DNA of 37,847 nucleotides from an uncultured Cellvibrio sp. (GTDB taxonomy: Bacteria > Pseudomonadota > Gammaproteobacteria > Pseudomonadales > Cellvibrionaceae). Of the stretch, positions 8,318 to 17,607 are shown piece by piece; within the stretch, counting starts at the first letter, position 1; the number at the start of each line of letters is the position of its first letter. Made by a program: the position numbers and the translations under genes. The notes below the pieces were generated by a model. It saw only the letters and a list, made by a program, of their open reading frames with translations. It made no database searches and was not told where the DNA came from. The stretch is from positions 1-37,847 of the forward strand of contig CAMLOU010000026.1 in assembly GCA_946481735.1 (NCBI GenBank), read 5' to 3'.

Positions 8318-10219
8318 ATGCTACAAAAAAAAATAACACTCGGGCTCTTGTCTCTCGTGCTGTCCGGCACGGCCCTCGGTCACGGTTTGATGTCAGAACC
8401 GGCCTCACGTAACTGGTTATGTGGTGCGATCACAAAACCGGATCAAGCGCCCGCCGGCAGTGCGTGTGCGCAAGCATTCGCCAACGACTCCAACGGCGGC
8501 TATCAATTCATGAGCGTGCTGACACACGACATTGGCCGCAAGGGCGGACGATCAAATAATGTGTGCGGCTTTGACAGTGAGACCTGGCAAGGCGGCGCGA
8601 CGCCCTGGGATAATCCCATCGATTGGCCGACCCAACCGGTATCCGCCGGGCCGTTAACTATCACCTGGGATATTTCCTGGGGTCCACACTTCGATGACAC
8701 AGAAGTGTTCAGTTACTGGATTACCAAACCTGACTTTCAATATCAGGTAGGTCGCGCGTTGACCTGGGATGACTTCGAAGAAGAACCCTTCTGTGACTTG
8801 CCTTATAACGATGCCAATCCCAATGGCAACCCCAACGTTACACCGGACAAGGGTGCTGCCTTGTTCCACACCCAATGTAATATTCCGGCCCGCTCCGGTC
8901 GCCACGTCATCTACGGCGAATGGGGCCGCAACCAATGGACGTATGAACGCTTCCACGGTTGTATCGACGTGTCATATGGCGGTGGCAATACGAACCCTGT
9001 GGTGGCAGATATCAGCGCTACACCATCGAATTCGACGTTTGCCGGTGCCGGTACCATTTCATTGAGCGCTGCGGGCTCAACCGGTAACAACCTCTCTTAC
9101 CAGTGGAGCATTGAAGCAGCTAATCCATCGCTTTATAGCCTCAGCAGCACCACATCGGCGAACCCGACATTAACTCTGGCTGCCCCGACAGCACAAAGTA
9201 ATGTCACGGTGCGTTTACAGGTGAGCAGCGGTAGTACCACCAGCAATGATTCATTCACGTTCACTCATGTCCCGGTTGCGGGTGCCAGTTGGGAAGACCT
9301 TGGTGCCTTGACTGCAACATCCAGAACACTGGCTGTGGGGGATCGTGTGAGCGTGCGCCTGGTGCGTGATGATGGTACCGATGTTTATCTGCCCGCATCG
9401 CCGTTGGTGATCACATCGGCTACTGCTTCAGCAACTGCCTGGCCCTATGCCTTGGCACAAGCGGTTAATAATGCTGCCGATGATGTGCAAGTGGGTGTCT
9501 TGAACTCCAGTGGTGATGTGGCGCCGCAGCAAAGCGCAACCGGTAACCGTGTTTATGCTGAAACGCCTTCTGTGTATGCCAATGCCTTCCTGCAAGTGGA
9601 AAGCACCAACAGCAGTTCAAGCGTAAGTTCCAGTACGCCCAGCTCCAGCAGTTCCAGTGCCGCGACCGGCAGCCAATGTAACTGGTACGGTACCTTGTAT
9701 CCGCTCTGCGCCACCACGCAAAGTGGCTGGGGTTGGGAACAAAACCGCAGCTGTATCGCGGCCAGTACCTGTAGTTCACAACCGGCACCTTACGGCATTG
9801 TGGGTGGTGGTACTTCCTCAACGCCGGCGTCCAGCGCACCGTCCAGTTCTGCTGCGTCCAGCGTTGCAAGTAGCGTTGCCAGCAGTGCCGCAAGTAGCTC
9901 TACCGGCAACACCGGGGGTAACTGCGAGTATGTGATTACCAATGAGTGGAGTGATGGATTCACCGGTGCTATTCGCATCTCCAACGATGGCAGTAGTGCT
10001 ATTAATGGATGGAATGTCAGCTGGAATTACACCGACGGTTCACGGGTAACCAGCAGCTGGAATGCCAATGTTTCGGGCAGCAATCCCTACACAGCCACCA
10101 ACATCAGTTGGAACGGTGCGATTCAGCCGGGGCAAACTGTAGAGTTTGGCTTCCAGGGAACCAAAGGCGGTTCCGGTAATGCCGCTACACCGACAGTAAC
10201 CGGCTCAGTGTGCAACTGA
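8318..10219 (+). CDS. AA10 lytic polysaccharide monooxygenase, secreted, with CBM10 and CBM2
   Basis: This is a copper-dependent LPMO of 633 aa that oxidatively cleaves crystalline polysaccharide. The signal peptide (1-21) ends TALG, so mature His1 is H22 of [10 protein letters not shown]. The second histidine-brace residue is H124 in [11 protein letters not shown], and the AA10 domain ends near 220 with [14 protein letters not shown]/Ig-like segment (about 227-316) and a further beta domain (about 322-428) follow; the latter loosely recalls GbpA domain 2. Then come a Ser linker, CBM10 (about 452-497), another linker and CBM2 (about 535-633). CBM2 and CBM10 point to cellulose rather than chitin. 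The frame is open from 8207; the ATG at 8318 follows AGAGGA and gives the required mature His. Confidence 0.92.
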   Translation: MLQKKITLGLLSLVLSGTALGHGLMSEPASRNWLCGAITKPDQAPAGSACAQAFANDSNGGYQFMSVLTHDIGRKGGRSNNVCGFDSETWQGGATPWDNPIDWPTQPVSAGPLTITWDISWGPHFDDTEVFSYWITKPDFQYQVGRALTWDDFEEEPFCDLPYNDANPNGNPNVTPDKGAALFHTQCNIPARSGRHVIYGEWGRNQWTYERFHGCIDVSYGGGNTNPVVADISATPSNSTFAGAGTISLSAAGSTGNNLSYQWSIEAANPSLYSLSSTTSANPTLTLAAPTAQSNVTVRLQVSSGSTTSNDSFTFTHVPVAGASWEDLGALTATSRTLAVGDRVSVRLVRDDGTDVYLPASPLVITSATASATAWPYALAQAVNNAADDVQVGVLNSSGDVAPQQSATGNRVYAETPSVYANAFLQVESTNSSSSVSSSTPSSSSSSAATGSQCNWYGTLYPLCATTQSGWGWEQNRSCIAASTCSSQPAPYGIVGGGTSSTPASSAPSSSAASSVASSVASSAASSSTGNTGGNCEYVITNEWSDGFTGAIRISNDGSSAINGWNVSWNYTDGSRVTSSWNANVSGSNPYTATNISWNGAIQPGQTVEFGFQGTKGGSGNAATPTVTGSVCN

Positions 10220-10232
10220 ACCTGACGGTTTA

Positions 10233-10262
10233 AAAAACTCCCGCTCCGGCGGGAGTTTTTTT
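10233..10262. terminator. Rho-independent terminator after the LPMO gene
   Basis: ACTCCCGC and GCGGGAGT form an 8-bp GC-rich stem with a TCCG loop, flanked by AAAAA on the left and a run of seven T on the right. It can therefore act in both directions. It lies about 15 bases after the LPMO stop. Confidence 0.85.
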
Positions 10263-10501
10263 ATCCGGGTACAACACATTCACAAGGGTTGTTAAATTTT
10301 TCGACAACGAATTTTCGTTAATAATAAAATACATTAACTCAATCATACGCTGAGCTCACTCCACTGCGATTGTTAAAAAGCAAAGCGCAACTTAAGAGTT
10401 CTCATAGATCGTCAAGATGATTATGATTGCCGGAACAATCAGTAACAGGCAGTTGCAGATTTACTGATGTATCCATCAGCGGTGAAATGGAATCATAGCG
10501 A

Positions 10502-11815
10502 TTGAGACACTATTCAGAACCCGGTTTTATCTTCGGTATTCCCATCATTGCTTTTGTGACCCTTGTGGTGTTGGCCGAGATTATGCTCTCGATGCATCAG
10601 CACAGCCTCGCAAAAAGTGATCGCATTGACGCCTTGGCATTTGCCACGGATTTACGTACGCGTAGTGAACAGCAATTGAATCGTGTACTGCATCTGACCA
10701 GTGGATTAAGCAGTTATTTTGCAGTGCGTCGCAATGACCTTAAGCAGCAAGAGGTGGAAGATATTCTGCGCATTGCCCACCAGACTACCTTGCATGTGCG
10801 TAATTTTGGTGTGGCGGTTGGCTATAGGATTACGTATCTCTACCCACTCGAAGGCAATGAACAGGTCCTCGGTATGGATTATCGCTCGCAACCGGAACAG
10901 TGGCCGGCGGTAGAGGCGACGATAGTCGGCCGCAAGGCAGTTATGGATGAGCAGGTTAAATTATTGCAGGGCGGCACGGCCATGATTTACCGCGAACCGA
11001 TCTTTGTGGACGATACCTACTGGGGACTGCTCTCCACGGTGATTGATTCGGATTCTTTTCTTGCCGATACCTTTGGCAAGATTAATCAGACCCATTATCA
11101 ATTTGCGGTGAGTAGTTCGCGAGGGCACAACTTATGGGGCGAAGCAGCGTTATTTAAAGACCCGCAAGCGGTTGTCATTACATCGGAGCGGGGCTGGCGT
11201 TTTGCTGTGAAGTTGCTCGATGCCGGTGGACGTGTGCCCTTTGGATTATTGCGCCTGGTCGGTTGGGTGTTTGCGTTGATGATGGCGATGGGTTTGTACA
11301 GCATCCTTGCGCACCGACGCACGCTGGCGCATCTGGCATTGCATGACCCGGTTACCGGTTTGCCTAATCGCACCCTGTTGAATGATCGTATAGAACACGC
11401 CATGTTGTTGGCTCGCCGTAAACCGGAAGAGGGTTTGGTGGTGGTGTTTATTGATCTTGATGATTTTAAAATTATCAACGATACCTATGGCCACCGCACT
11501 GGTGACTTCGTCCTGAAAACCGTCGCGCAGCGGTTGGAGAGCTGTGCGCGTATCGGCGACACGACAGCGCGTTGGGCCGGTGATGAATTTGTCGTACTGG
11601 TAGAAAATTTGGATAGCAGCGAAATCGATCCTTTATTGGAGCGTTTGGCCAAAGCGATTGCCGAACCGATTTATCACGATGGACATCGCTTGCAGATCTC
11701 GGCATCTTTTGGCTATGCCGTCGCTTTTAAAGATGCAGATACCGCTGCAGATTTGGTCTGGGCCGCTGACCGCCGGATGTACGCGCACAAAACCCGGCGC
11801 AAGCAACGTATTTAA
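10502..11815 (+). CDS. Membrane diguanylate cyclase, CHASE-GGDEF
   Basis: This is a predicted inner-membrane enzyme of 437 aa that makes cyclic di-GMP from GTP in response to a periplasmic signal. One membrane segment (about 9-29) precedes a CHASE sensor domain (about 65-205, with FGVAVGYRITYLYPLEGNE). A second segment (about 248-270) leads to a GGDEF domain (about 275-437, opening HDPVTGLPNR). The active-site loop reads AGDEF (359-363) instead of GGDEF, a variant found in active cyclases. An inhibitory-site RxxD (R350-D353) is correctly spaced five residues before it. A TAG stop two codons upstream forces a TTG start at 10502, or a later start that would cut the first membrane segment. It converges on the next gene with stop codons overlapping by 4 bp. 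Confidence 0.85.
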   Translation: MRHYSEPGFIFGIPIIAFVTLVVLAEIMLSMHQHSLAKSDRIDALAFATDLRTRSEQQLNRVLHLTSGLSSYFAVRRNDLKQQEVEDILRIAHQTTLHVRNFGVAVGYRITYLYPLEGNEQVLGMDYRSQPEQWPAVEATIVGRKAVMDEQVKLLQGGTAMIYREPIFVDDTYWGLLSTVIDSDSFLADTFGKINQTHYQFAVSSSRGHNLWGEAALFKDPQAVVITSERGWRFAVKLLDAGGRVPFGLLRLVGWVFALMMAMGLYSILAHRRTLAHLALHDPVTGLPNRTLLNDRIEHAMLLARRKPEEGLVVVFIDLDDFKIINDTYGHRTGDFVLKTVAQRLESCARIGDTTARWAGDEFVVLVENLDSSEIDPLLERLAKAIAEPIYHDGHRLQISASFGYAVAFKDADTAADLVWAADRRMYAHKTRRKQRI

Positions 11816-12414
11816 CGCGCATTTTCCAGCGCATATCGATAACGTCCGGTGATGGTATAGCGAAACAGCACATCCTCCATCTGTGGTCCCGCGCCGACAT
11901 TATGCACAATCAACGGTCGCTTGCCGTCGGCTGATCGTTGATTCACCACAATACCGATATGCGGCAAATTGCCGGGCAACATCCAGGTGACAAGATCACC
12001 AGGTTGGTAATCGCGGCCCTGTTGTGTAACAGGTAGAACCTGCCCGTGGCGGGAAAAAAACGTTTGCAGGTTCGGCACGCGGCGATGGTCAATATTGCGA
12101 TCGGTGCGTGTCTGGTTCCAGATGCGTTTGGCAGGATATTCATGGAAATGATCGCGCATATCTTCATGAACCAGGCGTTGTAGATCAATGCCCAGTGCGC
12201 GATAGCTGCGGATAATGACATCGGTGCAGACGCCATACTGCGAGGGCACGTCGCCGTTCGGATAATCAATCCTGAAGTAGGCGCCGTTATAGGTTACCTG
12301 GTGACGGGTGCGTTCTATTGCTGCGTTCACCAGCGCCTCGGTTTGCTCATCGGCTTTAACGAGATGGCTGCATACCAGGACGAGCAGCAACGTCCAACAA
12401 AAACGGTGTTCCAT
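11812..12414 (-). CDS. DUF1287 family secreted protein (YijF-like)
   Basis: The 200-aa product has a signal peptide (about 1-21, ending VKA) and a DUF1287 domain over nearly its whole length. Matching features are YGVCTDVIIRSYRALGIDL (an invariant-looking Cys), the HFHEYP segment, the W/R-rich DHRRVPNL segment and GDLVTW..GNLPHIGIV near the C-terminus. The Cys and late His suggest an NlpC/P60-like papain fold, but DUF1287 has no established activity that I know of. It probably acts in the periplasm or cell envelope. It is on the minus strand with the DksA-like gene just upstream (27-bp gap), so the two may be cotranscribed. Confidence 0.85.
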   Translation of the reverse strand: MEHRFCWTLLLVLVCSHLVKADEQTEALVNAAIERTRHQVTYNGAYFRIDYPNGDVPSQYGVCTDVIIRSYRALGIDLQRLVHEDMRDHFHEYPAKRIWNQTRTDRNIDHRRVPNLQTFFSRHGQVLPVTQQGRDYQPGDLVTWMLPGNLPHIGIVVNQRSADGKRPLIVHNVGAGPQMEDVLFRYTITGRYRYALENAR

Positions 12415-12441
12415 AAGCGTATTATTTTCGTTATTCCATCA

Positions 12442-12765
12442 TTAAACACACTGAGCGCAGTGAGTGACGGCCGGATTAACTTCCAGACGACGCTGATCAA
12501 TCTCTTCAGCGCATTGAACACAGCGACCGTAGCTGCCATTAGCAATACGCTGCAAAGCTGCATCGATGCGCGCGAGATCCCGGGTGCGGCGGCGTTGGGT
12601 TTCCTGAGCCATTTGCTGGCCCTGAATGGCATCCGGGCGACCGGTGGTTACTTCATCCGACTGCACAGGCTGTGCAGCCTGCAGCGCTGATTGTTCCAAT
12701 TCCAATAATTCTTCCCGGTGTGCCAATAACATAATCTTGAAACGGGTCTGTTCTCCAATGTTCAT
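12442..12765 (-). CDS. DksA/TraR-type zinc-finger protein
   Basis: This is a 107-aa protein with a long N-terminal helical/coiled-coil segment and a C4 zinc finger. The cysteines are C82, C85, C103 and C106, in RCVQC and HCAQC with a 17-residue spacer. RIANGSYGRC is typical of the family. DksA homologues bind the RNA polymerase secondary channel and modulate transcription with ppGpp. This one is shorter than canonical DksA (about 150 aa), and the N-terminal coil lacks the usual acidic tip residues as far as I can judge. It is therefore better called a DksA/TraR-family protein of unknown target. Its start at 12765 has GAGG about five bases upstream. Confidence 0.85.
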   Translation of the reverse strand: MNIGEQTRFKIMLLAHREELLELEQSALQAAQPVQSDEVTTGRPDAIQGQQMAQETQRRRTRDLARIDAALQRIANGSYGRCVQCAEEIDQRRLEVNPAVTHCAQCV

Positions 12766-12848
12766 GGCCTACCTCTTAATTACTTGAAAAAATTACATCA
12801 AGTGGTTCCTTAATGCGGTGACTTTATTTAAGCACGTCAAAAATTACC

Positions 12849-13229
12849 CTACCTCATAAACGGTTTTGCCCAAACCGGCGCAATAGACTTCAGCCCGATA
12901 AAAAGTCCCAGGCCAGCGACTATACCACTGAAGTTGGCGAGAATATCCAGTGCGCTGAATGTGCGTGGCGGTAAAAAGTGCTGCCCAATTTCAATCGCGA
13001 TGGAATAACCCAACAAAAAAACGGCGCGCTGCCAATAGGGCATTCTCGGCCAGGCAAAGGAAATGGAAATGCCTGCCACCAGATAACCGCAAAAGTGCAT
13101 CAACAGGTCGTTGAACACCGGCACCATGCTGCCCGGATTTGAACTCAACCCCAGCACCGTATAAATAGCCAACATAACCCAGAATTGAAGATGACACAGC
13201 GGTCGCCAAACCTTTAGTACCGATTCCAT
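12849..13229 (-). CDS. VanZ-like membrane protein
   Basis: The 126-aa product has about four membrane segments: near 14-28, 42-60, 66-84 and 93-113. The order of FNDLLMHFCGYLVAG, then IEIGQHFLPPRTFSALDILANFSGIVAG, matches small VanZ-family proteins, where the D..AN segment is conserved. VanZ confers teicoplanin resistance in enterococci, but stand-alone proteobacterial homologues have no defined role. The gene lies 8 bp downstream of the universal stress protein gene on the same strand, so the two are probably cotranscribed. Confidence 0.8.
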   Translation of the reverse strand: MESVLKVWRPLCHLQFWVMLAIYTVLGLSSNPGSMVPVFNDLLMHFCGYLVAGISISFAWPRMPYWQRAVFLLGYSIAIEIGQHFLPPRTFSALDILANFSGIVAGLGLFIGLKSIAPVWAKPFMR

Positions 13230-13237
13230 ACCCGTCC

Positions 13238-14092
13238 TTAGCGCAAAATCATCAATGAAATACGGCTTTTGCGAATCATCGCAGTGGTTGTGCTACCGAC
13301 GATCATATGGCGAATACGGGAGTGCCCATAAGCGCCCATCACCATTAAATCAACGGTTTCTCTTTGTTGGTATTCCACCAGCACAATTTCCGGATCGCCG
13401 GGAACAATGGCGGCGTGTGTGGTGAAACCGGCATCACGCAATTGTTGCTCTGCTTCTGTCAGCGATGCGCGCAGCGTATCATCTTCATTGCCCACCATGA
13501 CCAGATGACAGGGTAGGTTGCGCAGCAACGGACTGGCGGCAATCATGTCGACGCCTTTGCGGGTTGTCGCGCTGCCGTCGAAGGCGAGCATAAAATTTTT
13601 CGGTGGAATAAAGGTTTGCTGTGCAATCAAAATCGGTTTATGTAATGCCCGTATGACATTTTCCACATGGCTGCCGATATGACCGTGAGCGGATTCCGTA
13701 TCGGCACCGCGTTTGCCTATGACCAACATCCGGATCTCTGCCTCAATATCTTTTAGTGTGCTGAGCAGATCACCGTGGCGCTGACGGGTTTCTATATTCT
13801 GGATGCCTAGCGCCAGAATTCGTTCCCGGGCGGCGGCCAATAAATGTTTGCCTTGTTCCAGCGCAATTTTTGCACGCTTCTCATCCAACAGGGCCAGTTC
13901 CTGCAACAAGGCTTCTTGTGCACCAAACCCAATGCTGCCGCTCAGGTTCTTGCGGTCTTCACCATGAGGTTCATCCAGTGCGTGCAAAAGTGTAAGCGGC
14001 GCAGCCATCCGCTGGGCAGACCAGGCCGCATAGTCGCAAACGGCTTCGGCATAACGGGAATCGTCGATACAGGCAATAACATTCAAAGACAT
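13238..14092 (-). CDS. Universal stress protein with two tandem UspA domains
   Basis: This is a cytoplasmic protein of 284 aa made of two UspA folds (about 1-145 and 150-284). The first opens LNVIACIDDSRYAEAV and ends with VIGKRGAD..GHIGSHVENVI. The second contains MLAFDGSATTRKGV and MGAYGHSRIRHMIVGSTT, the G-x2-G-x9-G(S/T) ATP-binding pattern. It resembles E. coli UspE-type tandem proteins. The frame can be extended to a TTG at 14110. The ATG at 14092 is preferred because AAGGA lies about nine bases upstream. It precedes the VanZ-like gene on the same strand. Confidence 0.9.
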   Translation of the reverse strand: MSLNVIACIDDSRYAEAVCDYAAWSAQRMAAPLTLLHALDEPHGEDRKNLSGSIGFGAQEALLQELALLDEKRAKIALEQGKHLLAAARERILALGIQNIETRQRHGDLLSTLKDIEAEIRMLVIGKRGADTESAHGHIGSHVENVIRALHKPILIAQQTFIPPKNFMLAFDGSATTRKGVDMIAASPLLRNLPCHLVMVGNEDDTLRASLTEAEQQLRDAGFTTHAAIVPGDPEIVLVEYQQRETVDLMVMGAYGHSRIRHMIVGSTTTAMIRKSRISLMILR

Positions 14093-14344
14093 AATTTTTA
14101 TCCTTTTCAATGACCCATCAGGCGTTCAATAGCGTCGGGCTCGCGGGCTGGCAAAACGAACCGTTGGGCGGGGCTGGCCACTCAGACCCGCGATTTCGAC
14201 GTCAGTGCCTCGGCTGAAAGCGTTTATAACAAACTTTATCCACGGCAGTGTATTCCTGAAAGGTGGAAACCCGATGCAGGATGGCTTGCTTCGACAATGG
14301 GCATGTCATGCAGATACAACGTCAGATAAGATGGTGTGGAGCCG

Positions 14345-14965
14345 TTATTGGACCTGCGGCAATTGCGCTTCTGCGCTGTACAGATCTTGCGGGGTATTGA
14401 TATTAAAGAAAGGGTCGTAGGCTGCTGCGGGAAAATCCACATACACAGGCTTGAAATCTTCGACCCATTCCTGCAAGCGCGGCGTATCGCCTTTTTGCAG
14501 TCGCTGCTCAACCTTGCTCAACATGGACGCGTGCCACAGCGCAAATATCGGATGCACGCGATCCTTGGAGCGTGCGACCACTAATTGTGAATCGCCGCTG
14601 GCGGCGAGCAATTGCTGCACCATATCGCGCGGAAAGAAAGGCGTATCGCAGGCAAAGCTGGCCAGCCATTCGTTATTCGGGTTGCGTTCGTCCATAAAGG
14701 TTAACGCTGCGTGAATACCGGCGAGGGGACCGGGAAAACCTTCAAAAAGATCAGCGATAACCGGCAGCCGGCTGCGCGCAAAACGCAGGCTGTTGCCGTT
14801 GGCATTCAGGATGAGTTCGCTGACCTGGGGTTGGGCGCGTTCAATACTGCGTTGCAGAAGCGTTTTTCCGCCGAGCGGCAAAAGACATTTATCCCCGCCT
14901 CCCATGCGTTTGGCGAGGCCTCCGGCGAGGATCACGCCTGTAATCGATTGTTTATCATCTGTCAT
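14345..14965 (-). CDS. mobA: Molybdenum cofactor guanylyltransferase MobA
   Basis: MobA transfers GMP from GTP to molybdopterin, making the bis-MGD cofactor for DMSO-reductase-family enzymes in the cytoplasm. The 206-aa protein has the nucleotide-binding start GVILAGGLAKRMGGGDKCLL (residues 10-29), PLAGIHAAL, and SFACDTPFF, whose Asp is the metal-binding position. A late FFNINTPQDL is also typical. Length is normal for the family (about 190-210 aa). It is transcribed away from the catalase gene; the 376-bp divergent region contains an 8-bp inverted repeat. No molybdoenzyme gene is nearby. Confidence 0.92.
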   Translation of the reverse strand: MTDDKQSITGVILAGGLAKRMGGGDKCLLPLGGKTLLQRSIERAQPQVSELILNANGNSLRFARSRLPVIADLFEGFPGPLAGIHAALTFMDERNPNNEWLASFACDTPFFPRDMVQQLLAASGDSQLVVARSKDRVHPIFALWHASMLSKVEQRLQKGDTPRLQEWVEDFKPVYVDFPAAAYDPFFNINTPQDLYSAEAQLPQVQ

Positions 14966-15341
14966 GGAAAGCTTCTATTACTGCACCGCAAGGGTGATGA
15001 ATTGCACGCCATGATTATAGTATGGCTCTGTCATCAAGTGTAGCTGGATAACCATAAGTGTATCGTTATCCATGTGCATCAGATCAATATTTTCACTTTT
15101 CTTTCCCTGGCTTCGTATAAAGATTCGCTCCGCTTTTGCCAAGCGGACCGGGAACCTCTATACCTTTTTATGTTATTGACACTCCAGGCATGCCCATCAT
15201 TAAAAACTATCTAAACGATACCTATTATTAATTTTTATTAATGTCAGCCAAGCCGTAGGATGAGTTCGTCAACACAACCTGTTCAGCAATTCAGGCAACT
15301 CCTATGAAATCATCAATCCAGGCAACCGTAAGGATATGACC
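14966..15341. other. Divergent intergenic region between mobA and the catalase gene
   Basis: These 376 bases should hold the promoters for mobA (leftward) and the catalase (rightward). The only clear structure is the inverted repeat at 15045-15072. The stretch near 15200-15240 is AT-rich, as expected of a promoter. An OxyR-type site would be expected for a catalase, but no convincing full site is visible. Confidence 0.5.
15045..15072. promoter_or_regulatory. 8-bp inverted repeat between divergent promoters
   Basis: TGGATAAC (15045-15052) and GTTATCCA (15065-15072) are perfect reverse complements with a 12-nt spacer. There is no U-run, so a dimeric regulator site is more likely than a terminator. 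The binding protein is unknown. Confidence 0.3.
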
Positions 15342-16793
15342 ATGAGCAAAACAACCTTAACGACCTCTTCAGGCGCCCCCGTGGCCGATGACAACAACAG
15401 CATCAGCGCGGGTGAACGCGGCCCCTTGACTTTTGATAACCACTATTTGTTTGAGAAGCTCGCGCACTTTAATCGTGAGCGGATACCGGAGCGTGTCGTG
15501 CATGCCCGAGGCACCGGCGCCTATGGCCAGTTTACGCTGACCAAGAGTTTGAGCGATTACAGCATTGCGGACTTTTTGCAGAAAGTCGGCGAGAAAACCG
15601 AAGTATTCCTGCGCTTCTCCACCGTAGGCGGTGGCCAGGACTCCAGCGACTACGCCCGTGATCCGCGCGGTTTTGCGGTGAAGTTTTACACCCGTCAGGG
15701 CAACTACGACATCGTGGGTAATAACACACCGGTGTTCTTTCTGAATGATCCGATCAAGTTTCCGGATTTTATTCACTCGCAGAAGAAAAACCCGCGTACC
15801 AATTTGCCTGATCCGGCGGCGGCCTTTGAATTCTGGGCCAATCACCCGCAATCGCTGCATCAGATGACCATCCTTATGTCTGATCGCGGTATTCCGGCGT
15901 CTTACCGCCATATGCATGGCTTTGGCTCGCATACCTTGAGCTTGTGGAATGCCAAAGGCGAGCGTTACTGGGTGAAATGGCATTTCAAAACCAATCAGGG
16001 CATCAAAACCCTGACGGATGAAGAGGCGAGCAAGTTGCCGCCGTTCGGCGCACAAAAAGATCTGGTGGATGCCATTGATCGCGGGGATTTCCCGAGTTGG
16101 ACGGTGAAGGTCCAGATCATGCCGGATGCGGATGCCGAGACCTACCACCTCAACCCCTTTGATTTAACCAAGGTGTGGCCTTACAAGGATTACCCCTTGA
16201 TTGAGATCGGCCAGTTGGAATTGAACCGCAACGTGCAGAATTACTTTGCCGAAACCGAGCAGGCAGCCTTTGCACCGAGCAACCTTGTGCCGGGTACCGG
16301 CGCGTCGCCGGACAAGATGCTGCAGGCCCGTTTGCTGGCCTACCAGGACGCACACCGCTACCGCGTGGGGGTAAATGTTAATCAGATCCCTGTAAACGCG
16401 CCTCGTTGCCCGGTGAACCATTACCAGCGCGACGGTTTTATGGCCGGTTGCCCGATGAGTAACGGCAGCCAGATTCAAACCAGCGGCGCAAACTACTATC
16501 CGAATGATCGGGCAGAGCAGGGTGACCCGGCGCCGAACCCGGTTTACCGTGAGCCACCATTGCATTTGTCCAAAGGTGCGGTGACCACCTATGACCAGTC
16601 GGATGTGGATTACTACTCTCAGGCAGGCGATTTATTCCGCTTGATGAGTACCGACCAGAAACGCCAGTTGGTCAACAACATTGCCGGCGGTTTATCCCAG
16701 GCTAACGCGTCCATCCAGGAGCGGATGCTGGCCTACCTGAACAAAGCCGACCCGGAATACGCCGCCATGGTAAAAGCCGCGTTAGCTGCCTGA
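15342..16793 (+). CDS. katA: Monofunctional haem catalase
   Basis: It breaks hydrogen peroxide into water and oxygen. The 483-aa length fits small-subunit (clade 3) catalases. Visible motifs are the distal histidine in RIPERVVHARGTGAYG (H54), VGNNTPVFFLNDPIKF with the catalytic Asn, and the proximal haem ligand tyrosine in RLLAYQDAHRYRVG. The NVNQIPVNAP segment is also typical. Two ATGs lie six bases apart. AAGGA at 15330-15334 is one base from the ATG at 15336 but seven bases from that at 15342, so the latter is chosen. It stands alone, with a strong terminator at 16818-16848. No signal peptide is seen, so it should be cytoplasmic. Confidence 0.95.
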   Translation: MSKTTLTTSSGAPVADDNNSISAGERGPLTFDNHYLFEKLAHFNRERIPERVVHARGTGAYGQFTLTKSLSDYSIADFLQKVGEKTEVFLRFSTVGGGQDSSDYARDPRGFAVKFYTRQGNYDIVGNNTPVFFLNDPIKFPDFIHSQKKNPRTNLPDPAAAFEFWANHPQSLHQMTILMSDRGIPASYRHMHGFGSHTLSLWNAKGERYWVKWHFKTNQGIKTLTDEEASKLPPFGAQKDLVDAIDRGDFPSWTVKVQIMPDADAETYHLNPFDLTKVWPYKDYPLIEIGQLELNRNVQNYFAETEQAAFAPSNLVPGTGASPDKMLQARLLAYQDAHRYRVGVNVNQIPVNAPRCPVNHYQRDGFMAGCPMSNGSQIQTSGANYYPNDRAEQGDPAPNPVYREPPLHLSKGAVTTYDQSDVDYYSQAGDLFRLMSTDQKRQLVNNIAGGLSQANASIQERMLAYLNKADPEYAAMVKAALAA

Positions 16794-16817
16794 TCCCTGT
16801 TCTATCGACGAGCCTTT

Positions 16818-16848
16818 GGGCGCACTTGCAAAAGTGCGCCCCTTTTTT
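16818..16848 (+). terminator. Rho-independent terminator after the catalase gene
   Basis: GGGCGCACTT and AAGTGCGCCC form a perfect 10-bp stem with a GCAA tetraloop, followed by C and seven T. It lies 25 bases after the catalase stop. Confidence 0.93.
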
Positions 16849-16946
16849 TATGGGGGTGGAGCAAATCGCTCTGTGCGGCATCCATTGGAATTTGCCGGAT
16901 AAGGCGATTACTATGCGGGCTTCATTCCGAGTGAGGCTGTCAAACC

Positions 16947-17591
16947 ATGGATATGAACCTGGAAAATTTACGCCGCGAATATCTCAAGGGTGGATTGCAT
17001 CGCGACCAATTAGCTGACGATCCGATCGTGCAATTTGAACGGTGGATGGCTCAGATCATTGCCACAAATATTCCTGACCCTAACGCCATGACCGTGGCGA
17101 CGGTCGACGCGGATGGCCAACCCTCGCAGCGTATTGTGTTACTAAAAGGTCTCGACCAACGCGGCTTTGTGTTTTACACGAATTTGCGCAGCCGCAAGGC
17201 ACAGGACTTGAAACACAACCCGCGCATCAGTTTGCATTTTCCCTGGCATTGCCTGGAACGCCAGGTAAAAGTCTGCGGCATCGCCGAGCCGCTGTCTGCG
17301 GCGGAATCCTTAAAATATTTTGTCAGCCGTCCGCGTGAAAGCCAATTGGCGGCCTGGGCCTCACAACAAAGCCGGCCTATCTCTTCCCGCGCAATACTGT
17401 TGCAGCAATTTGAAGCCATGAAGAATAAATTTGGTAAAGGTGAAATTCCCCTGCCGGATTTTTGGGGCGGCTATCGTGTTAAACCGCAGCGAATCGAATT
17501 CTGGCAAGGTGGCGCCCATCGTCTGCACGACCGTTTCCAATACACCCGCCAGGCCGACGACAGCTGGTCTATCGAACGCCTCGAACCTTAA
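16947..17591 (+). CDS. pdxH: Pyridoxamine 5'-phosphate oxidase PdxH
   Basis: This FMN enzyme oxidises pyridoxine or pyridoxamine 5'-phosphate to pyridoxal 5'-phosphate in vitamin B6 synthesis and salvage. The 214-aa protein is full length for the family. Signature stretches are [10 protein letters not shown] near the start, [37 protein letters not shown], and near the end [17 protein letters not shown] followed by RLHDR. A second ATG two codons later (16953) is an equally possible start, since GAGG is 12 bases before the first. It stands just upstream of a quinone oxidoreductase gene, separated by a REP-like palindrome. Confidence 0.95.
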   Translation: MDMNLENLRREYLKGGLHRDQLADDPIVQFERWMAQIIATNIPDPNAMTVATVDADGQPSQRIVLLKGLDQRGFVFYTNLRSRKAQDLKHNPRISLHFPWHCLERQVKVCGIAEPLSAAESLKYFVSRPRESQLAAWASQQSRPISSRAILLQQFEAMKNKFGKGEIPLPDFWGGYRVKPQRIEFWQGGAHRLHDRFQYTRQADDSWSIERLEP

Positions 17592-17607
17592 TGGTTTACA
17601 CAAGCCC

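Noticed and set aside
9465..9893. Long antisense open frames across Ser-rich linkers and CBM10 modules (LPMO, GH6, GH5)
   Set aside because: They are produced by the repetitive AGC/TCC codon composition of the linkers and mirror the real genes; no start signals or family motifs were seen.
14111..14344. Possible protein-like reading between the universal stress protein and mobA genes
   Set aside because: A short plus-strand frame looks amino-acid balanced but has no ribosome-binding site, no recognisable family and a stop before mobA; I cannot support it as a gene or remnant.
15200..15235. OxyR-type site upstream of the catalase gene
   Set aside because: CTAT and ATAC tetramers are spaced 7 bases apart once, but the full four-part pattern is not present. 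In AT-rich DNA this can be chance.
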